64,000 nt of DNA from NCBI GenBank assembly GCA_038363925.1, contig JAQQWL010000011.1, positions 4,154,001 to 4,218,000 on the forward strand, written 5' to 3'. Each line of letters begins with the position of its first letter. Positions within the stretch are counted from its first letter, which is position 1. Made by a program: the position numbers and the translations under genes. Positions 11,601 to 22,732 of this stretch are shown one piece after another. Source of the stretch: Apiospora phragmitis. Its lineage: Eukaryota; Ascomycota; Sordariomycetes; Amphisphaeriales; Apiosporaceae. Under the pieces are notes generated by a model. The model was not told the origin of the DNA, ran no database searches, and saw only the letters and a program-made list of their open reading frames with translations.

Positions 11601-14600
11601 TAAATTTAACCAAGAGTATAAATAAGCTTTAAAGGAGTATATTACGGAAAATCTCGAGAAAGGAGTTATATAACTATTTATATCGCTAGCAGGCTTCTTT
11701 ATCCTCTTTATTTCGAAAAAAAGTAAAGACGAGAAACTTAAGTGGCGTATATATATTAATTATTAAAAACTTAACGAAATTATTATTAAAAACTAGTACC
11801 CCTTACCTTTAATCGGCGACCTACGAAACAGGCTATTAAACGCTAAGATCTTTATAGCGCTCAATTTTTTTAATATATACGACCTAATCCGAATTAAAAA
11901 AAAACAGGAATAAAAAACCGCGTTCTAAACTAAGTATAAATATTTTAAATATTAAGCTATATTATTTAGCTTAATTAACGTATTAACTAACTTTTAATCT
12001 ATAATTAACCATATTTTATAAAAATACCTCAATAAGTTTATTATAATATATCTCGACAATATCCTTATTTACTCCGAGAATAACGAGTAGTACTAAAAAT
12101 ACGTAAAGTTAGTATTCCGAAAGCTATAGGACGCTAATTTCTTAATAAACTTAAAAAAAAGCGAATTCTATTAACGATCCGTTATATTTATAAGATATAT
12201 AATATCTTTTAAAAAAATCCGGATAGAACTATCTAAAGCCTTAATAATTAAAAAGTAACTCACGTTTATAAACGTTATAAAAATTAAATCCTTCTTAAGA
12301 CTAGCTAATTATTACCGGATATTTATTTCCGAATTTAACAAATTAATAACACTTCTAACGAACTTAATAAAGAAAGACGAGCTATTCCGATAAATAAAAA
12401 AGGAAAACTAAGCCTTTTATAATATTAAGGAACGAATCCTTAACGAACTAGTACTCTACGTAACGGACCTTTCGAAACCCTTTAAAATTGAAACCGATGT
12501 ATTAAACTATGCGATCGGAGAATAATTAAATTAGCGGGACGATAATAAAAAGTCGCACCTTATCGTATTCTTTTCGAAAAAATTTAACGGACTAGAACTT
12601 AATTATTAAATCTACGATAAAGAATTAATAGTTATTATTAAAGCTTACGAAAAATAGAGATATTATTTTAATAAAATAATAAAACTAATTAAGATCTATA
12701 ATAATTACAAAAACCTTATAATATTTATTATTATTAAAAAGTTAAATAAATAATAAATATAATAGTTTAAATTTTTTTTAGAATTTAACCTTATTATTAT
12801 TTATTAAAAAAGTAGCGAGAACGGTCGCGTTAACGTATTAAGCCGGCGGCTAGATTATTAAGAGAAAATTCTACCCGAAATACGAACTATTTTAATATAT
12901 AACCGGGACGGTAATCTCGTATCATTATAATAATTAAATATTACGAACTACGTTTAATATAATAATAACTAGGTTATTAAGTTTTAATAACTTAGTTAAA
13001 CCTTAAACCTTATTAACCACGCTAAAGACCACCTCGAAAACCACGACGGCTTTATTTTTTACCGAAATAAGATCTATATTTTTAAACGGTATTACGAAAA
13101 CTTTATTAAAAAGTTTTACGAATACCTTATATATAAATATTAAAGAGTATTTAAAACTTAAAAATAAATTATTAAATAATTTAATTATGAGAATCTTAAA
13201 CTAACCGTAGTTAAAGTTATTAATAAGTGCGACTTATATAACAAGGCTAAGTCCGTAAGATATCGACCGTACGGAGAGCTATAACTAATTCCACCGCTAA
13301 ACAGGGCGTGAAAAACGATCGCGCTCGATTTTATAATTAAATTACCCTTGTTAAAGGAACCTTTAATTAAGGCTAACTACGACAGCATCTTAGTAATTAC
13401 GGATAAGCTTATAAAGTATACCTACTTTCTACCGTATAAAGAGTTTAATAATATTAGTAATTTAGTTTATACCTTCCTCCGCGTTATTATTAATTAATAC
13501 GAACTATTAAAAACGATCATTTCTAACCGAGATAAGCTGTTTATAATAAAATTCTAGAAATTACTTATAGTATAACTCGGTATTAAATATAAGTTATCTA
13601 TAACTTATCACCCCTAGACGAATAAATAAACGGAAAAAAACATTAGAATAATACCTACGCTACTACGTTAACCACGAACAAGATAACTGGGTATAATTAT
13701 TACCTATAGCCTAATTCGCTTATAATAGCGTGAATAACGAAACTATACGTATATTACTATTCCGAGTAAATTACGGGTATAACCTAGAAATTACTAGAAA
13801 ACCCCTAAAAGGAGAGTTAATATTAATCGCGATTATATAAATCGAAAAATTAAAAGAACTCTAGATTATATTATAATAAGACCTCACTTTCTTCTAATAA
13901 CGAATAAAGAAATATGCCGACTAAATAAAGTTAAAAGGACTAACTTTTAAAAAGGGAGAAAAAGTTTACCTCTTATAATAAAATATTAAAATAAAACGAT
14001 TAAATAATAAACTAAACTTTAAAAAGATCAAACTATTTAAAATCGTAAAAGTTATTTTAAAAACTAATTACCGATTATTATTACTTAAAATAATATAAAT
14101 ACACCTTATATTTTATATTTTATTACTCGAATTAATAGTTAAAAAAACCCTAATCGATATATAGTTAAAAATCGAAATAAATTAATACGAATACGAAATT
14201 AATAAAATTATTAATAAAAGAAAAAAAAGGACGAGGCTTTTAATACCTCGTTTAATAAAAAGGTTACTTATTAAAAAATAATATTTAAGAATTTAAAAAA
14301 TATTTAATAAACGCTGCGGAAGAACTTTAAAGGTTCGAAAAAGAGCTCCCCTTATAAAAACTAATAGGCTAGGTTTTAAGAAATTTATTAAATTAAAAAA
14401 CGATTAATCGACGTCCTTGGAAATATTTAAAGAACGTAGGTTACTTAAAACGAAATTCTCTTGGTTAGTAATCGAAGAAGAAATACCATCCTCCTTATTT
14501 AGCTCCTATATCCTTTAACGGAACGCTTCTGAACGCTTTTTTACTATAACTTTCTTTATATAACGAAGACGGGCTAGACGACCCAGGGCGGTAGACAGTT

Positions 14601-15022
14601 ACGTTTATAATAAAAACAAGGCCTCCTCTATATCCGATTCTTCCGCTTTTAGCTTTTTCTATTAAGCGGCTAGCTTTATTAAAGCCGACGTAATAAAGGT
14701 GTTATTATAAAAATAATTAACCCGAATGTATTCCGAGTAACGAAACGACTTCTCGTTTATATAATAAGTTAGGTTTTAGCGAAAATAATAAGTATAAGGT
14801 ATACTAGTTAAATCACCCGTGGATTCCACGTTAATAATAAAAGCTAAATACGTAATAATTTTCTTAAACCGAGATTTTTCGACACGACTATTTATAATAA
14901 GTAGATATTATAATAAAAAGTAATAAAGAAGGAAAACCTATTATAACCTAAACGTTATAAAAAACTAAGGTATTTATAAAATTAATATTTTAAAAATAAA
15001 ATAATTAAAAAAAGGAGGATAA
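8619..15022 (+). mobile_element. Ty3/gypsy chromovirus copy B, internal gag-pol region, RIP-inactivated
   Basis: Reading through RIP stops on the plus strand gives the full gypsy order. Gag lies at about 8700-9800; protease with a readable LLDSG at about 11050; reverse transcriptase at about 11500-12400 with YLDNILIYSEN at 12049-12081, where the active-site YxDD has become YxDN by a G-to-A change; RNase H with FKIETDVLNYAIG at about 12480-12530; integrase at about 12990-13960, including YHP-Q-TDGQTE-like sequence near 13600 with its Gln codon now TAG. A chromodomain follows at about 14190-14340 (KGRGF, YLV, KGY, then an AAEEL-RFEK end). A polypurine tract (15007-15019) precedes the 3' LTR. 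The chromodomain places it among chromoviruses, which favour heterochromatin. No open frame is long enough to be active. Confidence 0.92.
15007..15019 (+). promoter_or_regulatory. Polypurine tract of chromovirus copy B
   Basis: The purine run AAAAAAAGGAGGA ends a few bases before the TATTATAACCC start of the 3' LTR, the usual position and composition of the plus-strand primer of an LTR retrotransposon. Confidence 0.7.
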
Positions 15023-15683
15023 TATTATAACCCGATTTAACCATGCGGCTAAAAAACCTTACTTACCGGTACAAAAATATAATAACCCGGTCTAGCTATA
15101 ATATTACAGTTAATAATCGTACCGCTAGCTATATTAATATATACGTAGTTATATTTTAATATTAAGTAATAAAATAAGCAGCCCTAACCCGTGTAACGAT
15201 AGAACGAATAAGAGTAGATATAATAACTAGGTGCAAGGAGTTACGTAACGGGCCCCGGAGCGACAAAAGTATAACGCCCGAGGTAAGCTAACCAAGGTTA
15301 GATTATCGTGATCTAAAGGATAGATCATCGTAAACTAGCGACGAGATTACCGTAAGCTTATAAATAATTTAAAGAATTAATAAAAGAAGAATTAAATATA
15401 TAACGGGAAATATCTTTTATATATTTTATATAAACACTTTTTATTTTAATAATTAATTTAAATATTAATTTAACTTATTAATAAAATAAATAACTTTAAT
15501 AATTTTATTATAAATACCTTTAAATTTACGTACTTTAATTATTTTCGTTTTTACGAGCTATTACTTATTATATTAATAGAAGCGGACTTTTATCGCACGT
15601 TTAGATACTTTTTCGTATTGCTAATATAAACCCCCGTACGTTCTATTACGGTTTCTATTAAACCCCTGATAGCGTTCGTTACA
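15023..15683 (+). repeat. 3' LTR of gypsy chromovirus copy B
   Basis: This is the partner of the LTR at 7964-8618. It is 661 bp, has the same start and end blocks, and ends in an intact CGTTACA. The two LTRs differ mostly by C/T and G/A transitions plus a few small indels, so they no longer date the insertion: RIP has inflated the differences. The sequence after it belongs to a copia element, so the two retrotransposons abut here. Confidence 0.9.
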
Positions 15684-16426
15684 CAAACCACCTAGCTAAA
15701 GAGTAGTCCCGAGCAAAGAACTAATATTTCTAAGCGTGCAATAGCGTCGGACAAAGGCCCCTTTTTTAAAATAAGTACGAAACGTTCGTCTAAGATTAAG
15801 AAGAGGATAAAGAAGAGTTAAAAAATAACGAAAAAAAGTACGAGTACCTCGATCCGGAAAATATACGATAAAGTATTACTTACTTAACGGACGCCGCGTT
15901 TTATTACCGGTTTATTAGTAAGGATATCTACTCAGAAACTACCGTATAGGCCGACTAATTCAACTTTAATAGCCCGTATAGCTAGACTTATTAAAAAAAG
16001 CTTTAAAATACCGGCGCCGCCTTGTTTTTAATAGTCGGAAAGCCTTAAGCAGAGGCTTATATACGAAAGAACCTAGACGTACGAATTAATTAAACCTCGG
16101 AAAACGTCGAAATTAAGTTCGAAAGTTTAAAGCCTATTTTATTAATTAAAATAATTAATATACGAAACTTATTAAAAATAATAAAATATTATATCTTAAA
16201 TATTATAACTCTTTTTTTATTCTTATTATATAACGTTAATTAGTTTAAAACGTATTATAATAATATCTTTAATCTTATTATATAAAGAAATAGCGAAATA
16301 TTCCTTATAATTAAAAAATAAAAACACCCGTTCTTTAATACCGGCCGTATAAAAACGACGTTATATTTTATTAAGAAATAGTTTTAATACCTTTATTAAC
16401 GTTTTAAATACTTTCGTATAAAAAAG

Positions 16427-16921
16427 TATTACGATTAGCGGGTTAGTCCCCCGCGGGGTAGCACTTAAGGCGTAGAATTAAATAGAAATAACCCGAAGAG
16501 TTATTTTCGAAGCTTTTGCTTTATAGCGTAGTAATTAATTTATATATATTATAATATAATAACTCTTCGCCCTTACTAAATAAGAAACGTGGGTTCGATT
16601 TTTATACTTATTAAATAAGAGCTCTCTTTAATTACTTAAATAAGATCGCTAATAAGTAAGTAAGGCTTTATATAAACTAGTTACCCGTATAAAAGCCTTA
16701 GAGTTTCTTTATACCGAGCTTAAATAAATTATATAATACTAGGGGTTTATCGCCTTAAGTATAAAGGCATGCCTTTAGAGAGAAGGTATAATATTACGAT
16801 CGGCGGGTTAGTCCCCCGCGGGGTAGCACTTAAGGCGTAAAATTAAATAGAAATGACCCGAAGAGTCATTTCCGAAGCTTTTGCTTTGTGGCGTAGTGGT
16901 TAGTCCACACACACTGTAATA
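16427..16921 (+). mobile_element. TRIM-2, 495-bp terminal-repeat miniature retroelement nested in copia
   Basis: This element has the same length and structure as TRIM-1: 130-bp LTRs at 16427-16556 and 16792-16921 around a 235-bp interior. A perfect 5-bp duplication AAAAG (16422-16426 and 16922-16926) flanks it. Removing the element and one duplication restores an uninterrupted copia reading frame across the junction (RIKK then LYTFLKN), so the insertion site is certain. The 3' LTR is less RIPed than the 5' LTR and shows GTGGCGTAGTGGTTAGTCCA intact. No coding capacity. Confidence 0.92.
16889..16899 (+). promoter_or_regulatory. tRNA-like A box in TRIM-2 LTR (degraded partner in the 5' LTR, B box in the interior)
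   Basis: TGGCGTAGTGG fits the RNA polymerase III A-box consensus TRGCNNARYNGG exactly. In the 5' LTR the same site is RIP-altered (about 16524-16534). About 65-80 bases downstream of that, in the element interior, GGTTCGATT at 16592-16600 fits the B-box core GWTCRANNC inside a hairpin resembling a tRNA T-arm. The same arrangement occurs in TRIM-1 (B box near 6442-6452). Function is inferred from motif spacing only. Confidence 0.5.
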
Positions 16922-19680
16922 AAAAGCTCTATACTTTTTTAAAGAACGCCGGCTACGATAACGTCGACCTTATTATTCTCGACGAGATTTAAAAGTTTTA
17001 CTCCTAATACTAAGCGCACGATCCGGTATTATAAAGATTTAAATTCTCACTATAAAACGAATACGACTTTAATTACGAGATTATTATAAATATTATTTAT
17101 ATTAATAAATAAAACGTACTTTACGTAATTAATTTAAATATATCCTTTTAAACGGTTATATTCCTATATTCGCTTAAACTATAAAACATTTAAAATATTT
17201 TTTATAAGTATTAAATATATATATATTAGGGACCCCTTAATTATATCTCGTATAATCCGGGTATATACTTTTAAAAAGAATTTCGAAACTATATATAAAT
17301 AATAAGAATTATTTATAAATAAATACTTATCGAAGTTTATTAAATAATAAATAAAGTTAAACGAGCGTATATTCCGTTATATAAAACCTTTAATATCTTA
17401 TAAAAAAATCTCGGTTATTATATAAATATCGAAATAATACTTTAAATAATAATTAAAGCTTTAAATAATACGGCTAGCCCGGATAACCTAGTTCTTACTT
17501 TGCTTATATTCGAAATATACCTTCGTATTAACGGGAACTTACCACCGTTACCGGAAATTTAAGCACAAAGAGAAGCCGTACGGAAAGTAATAAAAATACT
17601 TCGGAAAATACGTATAAATATCGATATTTACCGAGCTTTAAATACCCGGAATAAACTAGCTGTTCATAATATTTTAATACTCTCGCTCTAGAGTAAAGTC
17701 TTAATTTAGCGAGAAAAAGAAGAATAAACTAAACTATATAAAATAGTAGTTATTAAAAACTATACGATTCGAGTAGACACTTTAAACGGCTTAAAAGCTT
17801 TTCAATAACCTAAATTAAGCCGTACTACCGGGAAGAGGCCGAAGAACCGCGTAACGAGCCGGATATATAACTAGATCCGGAATAGCCGGCAAATATCCTA
17901 AATACCGAACCGATAGCCGAAGAAATTACGGTAGCTCTTATATAACGTAACCGAGAACGACTTAAAAAATATTTACTTTAAAACGCTCGAGCCGTTATAT
18001 TCCTTACTTAAAAAGAATAAGAGAATTACGACTTAGTAATTAAACTTTAATAAAACGAGGTTATTACCTCGTTTAAATACCCGTTTTAAAAGTCCGACGT
18101 AAAAAAGATTAATAATCTCGCTATACGAAAGGTTTTCGAATTTATTCGATTCGACCCGAATAAGTATACCGGCTAAAGAATTTTCAAAACACGGCTTATA
18201 CGAGAGATTAAAGGTAAAACTACGAAGCCGTACGAGAAATCTAAGCTCGTAATATAGGGCTATAAAGATATAGAAAAGGAGGCTATTTTAACCTAGTTAC
18301 CGATAATTCAGCGGATAAGCTAAAGATCTTTTTTAACCCTCGGACCGACCCTAATCCGAAACTTTAATATACGAGGCGAGCTACGCGATATTATATAGGC
18401 GTATATTTAATTATATAATAAACTAAACCGACTAATTTACGTACGCTTACCGGTAAAACTTAAAACTTAATACCTCGAAAAAACGTTACTTTAAATCGTA
18501 TTACCCCTATATAAACTAATAAAATCAAAACTTCACTAGTTTAAAACGTATTATAATTACTATATATAAAATCTAGGAATAACCGTATTAATATATAACG
18601 CCTATTTATTATTTATTACGAAAAGACCGGATACCTTTAATATTATAATAATATAAACCGACGATACGTTTAGCTTCGTTATAACCCTTTTTTTTTAAAA
18701 AAAGAAAAAAAGTTAATAAAAGAACAATTTCGTACGAAGCTAAAAAACATCCTAACTAAAAACACGCCGATCGAGTTTAATAAAGGCAAGATTCGATTAA
18801 AATCGTACGATATTCTTTTTAAATAAAAAGAATAGATTAATTAATTAAAACCTATCGACCTTAAAACTATTAATAAAGACTAATAATATATCTCTTAGCG
18901 TATAAAAAAAGCATATCTAATATCTATATATTAACCGGAGGTAGTATATAACCTATCTACCGCCGCTTAAGTATAAACCTTAAAAAATAAAGATATCGAG
19001 AGCCTAAACATATAGATTAACTAATAGATCTAGAATTCGATACGCGGCCTAAAATATATCCCGCTTAATCTTTATTATATAAAGATATATATCTTTACCG
19101 ACAGTTTTTTTATAAATAATAAAAACTTAACGTCTTAATTTAAATACCTAGTCATCTTAGATTAAAAGCTTAACTATATAAAAGATTAATTCGAAATTTA
19201 AAATAATATTATCTATTAAAGCTCGACGAAATATAAAAGAATTACTCGAAACGTATTAATTAACGAACTATACGGCATAATTTCCGGTATCGATAACGGT
19301 ATCGTACTTAATACCACGTTAAAAAGAATTATATAAAGCTTCGAATTTTAAGAGGTATTAATAATCCTTTATATAAATTCGAGATTATTTTATAAATACT
19401 TAATTAAATTAAGAATAATAAACGAAAAAATAATAATAATTAATATTATATCGCTTCGAAAATTATATAAAAAAAAGATCTCGGAAATCTACTGGGTCGA
19501 CGGGCCAAAATAACCCTATAAACGCCTTTACTAAGAAATCTCTAAATAAAGCCCTTAAACAGCTAGTATTAATTAATAAATTAACCGTACGCGTAAAAGC
19601 GTACGTCGAGAGACTAGACTTATATAGCGAGTAAGAAAAAAGGAAAAAAAGAGATATCTTCTTCTTTAACAAGGTATAAC

Positions 19681-20419
19681 GTATCTCGATATACGACGGC
19701 GTACCTACTATTATTACTACTTTTATTATTATTATTATTTTTAAACTATTCTTTTTAATTTATAACGAGAAGTAATATACGTAGGTATATAATAACTTTT
19801 TTTATTACTATTATTATAAAAAGACCTGCTACTTAACTAAGTTAACGTTAAAAAGGTATAATATCACCTATACGGCTTAAGCAGGTATCGAATACCGGAT
19901 TAGCGCAACCCATCCGTACGAGACCCTTACAAAGGGAAGACTCGTTTTAAAAAAAGGAGCTACTTAAATTTATTATTAAAATAAAGACTGCTAATATTAG
20001 AATAGCAAGAACTAAAGTTTTTTATATTACCTTAAAAAAGGTGCTACGTACTTACGCGCACGAACCTCTTTTTATTTCATTAAAAGGGGCATACGATACC
20101 CCTCGTAGCTCGTATTAAAGATAACTATAAATAATAGAATATAACGATTAAACCTCGATTAAACCCGGAACCTATACGTACGTACGAAAGCTTATTTAAT
20201 ACTAAACGCGCGATTTTTTAATTCTTCGACGTTTAAAAAATATTAAATTAACCTTTTATAAAGTACGTATTTAATATTTTATAAGGGTTATTTTATATAT
20301 TATTATATATATACTTTTTATTATTTAGTTTATAATATTTAAAATTAATATCGAAGCGTTTTTTTAAGAAGTAAAAACTTTATTTTTAATAAAAATAAAG
20401 TACTTAATCGTTTACTAAA
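19681..20419. other. Unassigned RIP-affected sequence downstream of copia
   Basis: About 740 bases of AT-rich, decayed sequence contain an ATT/ACT-rich microsatellite-like run near 19706-19740. There may be copia 3' untranslated or LTR sequence here, but I cannot identify a matching 5' copy. A patch around 19870-19920 has a weak T-arm-like look on the minus strand, with no complete tRNA. Confidence 0.4.
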
Positions 20420-20930
20420 GGTTAAACGACGTTTAAAGGTTATAAGTATTAATTGTCCTCGAACGAGACGAGTTAAATATAAGCGTTTAAAAATGTATAT
20501 TTAATTTATTAATTATTTCGTCCGGGTAATAAAATATTAAACTAAATACGCTAAATTTAAATTTAATATTATTTTTTATAAAAGTAATAAAAGACGCGGC
20601 CTTAAAAGCGATAAAAAACTTTAACTTTATAATATAATTTATTAATACTTTAATAAATAGCTCGATTTCTTTCGAATAAATACGTTTTAACGACGAATAA
20701 AATATTATATTTAAAGTTTAAAATAAATAAATAAAAAGTAAAAAGATATATTAAGCGTAATAATGCCGTTATTTTTATAATATTCTTTAAATTCGGCTAA
20801 AATATAACTTTTATAATTATTTAAAATTAAAAGGCGATAAAAGCCTTTCGTCCGCGTTTTAATATATTTATTAAAATATTAAATCTAGTTTAAGCTAGTT
20901 TTATTATTAATTTAGTCGTTAAAAGTTAGT
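20420..20930 (-). mobile_element. Third pogo/Fot1-like DDE transposase remnant (C-terminal half)
   Basis: On the minus strand one can follow the sequence before the second catalytic Asp (RLLSPFNF, from RLLILDG), a SHLLQPLDVG-like block now FIYLF-TLNI, then SLKRIYSKEIE (about 20655-20690), INYI, FIAFKAASF and PDEIINKLNIHF. This matches the C-terminal half of pogo-family transposases. It has diverged from the pair at 1-2600 and may be a different subfamily. Numerous stops; no function possible. Confidence 0.72.
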
Positions 20931-21189
20931 TTAATTACTTAATTGCTTAATAAGTTATATTCGTGAAATTAATTTATAAAATAATATTAATTTTAAATAA
21001 TTAAAAATAATAAAATACTCTACTTTTATAAATTAATATATTTAATAATTATTAATTATTCTTAATTATTAAATTAAATTAACTTCGCTTATTTATAATA
21101 ATTAATACGTATTATAACGAGTATTAACTTAATTATATTTATTATAAAGCTAGTTTTTATTATAATATAGCTTAACTATACGACTTAAA
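20931..21189. other. Unassigned AT-rich sequence
   Basis: This short, heavily RIPed stretch lies between the pogo remnant and the gypsy-type LTR. No motif is recognisable. Confidence 0.4.
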
Positions 21190-21870
21190 CTCACTTCCAG
21201 CACAGCTTTATAATTAAAATAAACTAAACAGCTAAGTCTAGATAACTAAAACTAAATAAATAAGCTTAAGTAAACTAAAACCGTATAAACTAAGCGAATA
21301 ACTAACTCGGGTCACGTGGAGATAAGATAAAGGGATGACATACCTAGTGATGTTAAAAGCGGACGGATTACGGTGATCTAAGTAAGCTAGTAAAAGGGAT
21401 CACTAGTCGACGGTACGATCTTAAGAGGGATTAGTAAAGGAGAGACGAGATATATAATAATAAATATTCCTTATATATTTTATATAAATACTTTTTATTT
21501 TAATAATTAATTTAAGTATTAATTGTTGCAGTGCGTGTGGACTAACCACTGCGCCATAAAGTAAAAGCTTCGGAAATGACTAGACAAGTTATTTCTGTCT
21601 AATTCTATACTATAAGCGTTACCCCGCACGGGGAGACAACCGTCGGCCGTAATATTAATTTAACTTATTAATAAGGTAAATAGTTTTAATAACTTTATTA
21701 TATAAATCTCTTTATTAAATTACTTTTATTATTACTTTATAAATTAATTATTATTATTTATTATATTAATAAGGCGTTTTCTTATCGCACGTTTAAATAT
21801 AAAAAAGTATTATTAATATAAACTTAAGTAAGTTTTATTAAGTTTCTTTTAAAACTTATATACCGTTTAT
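21190..21870 (+). repeat. Gypsy-type LTR (solo or fragment), interrupted by a TRIM solo LTR
   Basis: The sequence follows the LTRs of chromovirus copy B in the same order: a GATCTAA...AAGCTAG block, then ATATTTTATATAAATACTTTTTATT, TAATAATTAATTTAA, and TATCGCACGTTTAAATA. It is clearly more diverged than those two LTRs are from each other, so it marks an older insertion or a sister family. No internal gag-pol is attached on either side, as expected for a solo LTR. Outer boundaries are approximate. Confidence 0.7.
21524..21654 (-). mobile_element. Solo LTR of the TRIM family
   Basis: This 131-bp reverse-orientation copy of the TRIM LTR begins TGTTGCAGTGCGTG and ends GGCCGTAATA. It is flanked by a perfect 5-bp duplication TTAAT (21519-21523 and 21655-21659). 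Its A-box-like site is intact (reverse complement TGGCGCAGTGG). It interrupts the gypsy-type LTR; closing the gap restores the LTR alignment. A single LTR with one duplication is what LTR-LTR recombination leaves behind. Confidence 0.87.
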
Positions 21871-22605
21871 TATAATTTCGTTAAAATTTTATATATTTTT
21901 ATTTAAAATATTATATTTAGTTTTAATATTCGCGATTAACGTAAACTAGTTATAAATAATACTTATATTTTTATAAAAAGCCCTTTAATAATTATATTAA
22001 TAGTTTATTTAAATCTTAAAGTTTAAGTTATAATTAATAAAGCGTTTAATTTAATATTTATTAACGTAGTTATTATTATATAACTTTAAAAAGAAATTAA
22101 TTATAATTTTTATAATATTAATATTAAAAAATATCCTTTAAATATTTAAATTAATTATATAATTATAAAGCACTTATTTTTTAATTAAATTTAGTTTATA
22201 TTATAAATATTAGATCTCGCGTCGAGGTTTAATACCGTAGAGTTAATCGCTTAAAGTAGTTTAAAAAACGTCGTATACTTTTATAATAGCTTTTTAACTA
22301 ATTTAATTTAAACTTTCTCGCGTCGCTTAAATTATTAAAATAATATAATTTTATTTTAATTAAATTAATATTATAATTATAAAGATATTATATATTAAAG
22401 TTTAATTATATAAATTAAAAAAAGTGGCCGACTTAATAATATAATTAATTTAATAATAAACTATATTATTTAAAAAGAATTTTACTTATTATTAATTTAT
22501 ACCTTTTTAAAATAAATAAATATAAAAAGTATAAATAGTAATTTTATAATATATAAATTATAAACTATAATTAGAAAAGTTATAATATATATACTTTTTA
22601 AAAAC
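21871..22605. other. Terminal AT-rich, RIP-affected sequence and composition boundary
   Basis: This is the last 700 bases of the AT-rich block. No protein or RNA motif is recognisable. Composition switches to ordinary genic sequence within a few tens of bases around 22,605, with no repeat visible at the edge. Confidence 0.5.
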
Positions 22606-22732
22606 CTCTAATCGTATGAGAGAACCTGTATATACATCAACACAAGAATGAGAAGTTTAGTAAATAGACCTTGGGTAGCATGTCCTTGGTGCTGTATTAT
22701 CTCTATCACTGCTTCTACAAAAGGGTATCATC

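Larger units (their letters stand above)
15684..19680 (+). mobile_element. Ty1/copia retrotransposon, RIP-inactivated, split by TRIM-2
   Basis: Plus-strand reading through stops shows a copia-order polyprotein. There is a gag-pre-integrase-like stretch (RFRY...RIKK before TRIM-2, then LYTFLKNAGYDNVD after it) and an integrase region at about 17000-17500. Reverse transcriptase spans about 18100-18700, with an ILTQ-like motif, QRISQRS, ELRDIIQAY and the active site TDDTFS near 18660. RNase H spans about 19090-19640 with FTDSFFINN, SSTKYKRITRNVL and ELYGI. Integrase before RT marks Ty1/copia rather than gypsy. Copia LTRs are not recognisable. All frames are broken, mainly by CAA-to-TAA and CAG-to-TAG changes. 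Confidence 0.85.

Noticed and set aside
19463..19672. 69-residue minus-strand frame
   Set aside because: Antisense to the copia RNase H region.
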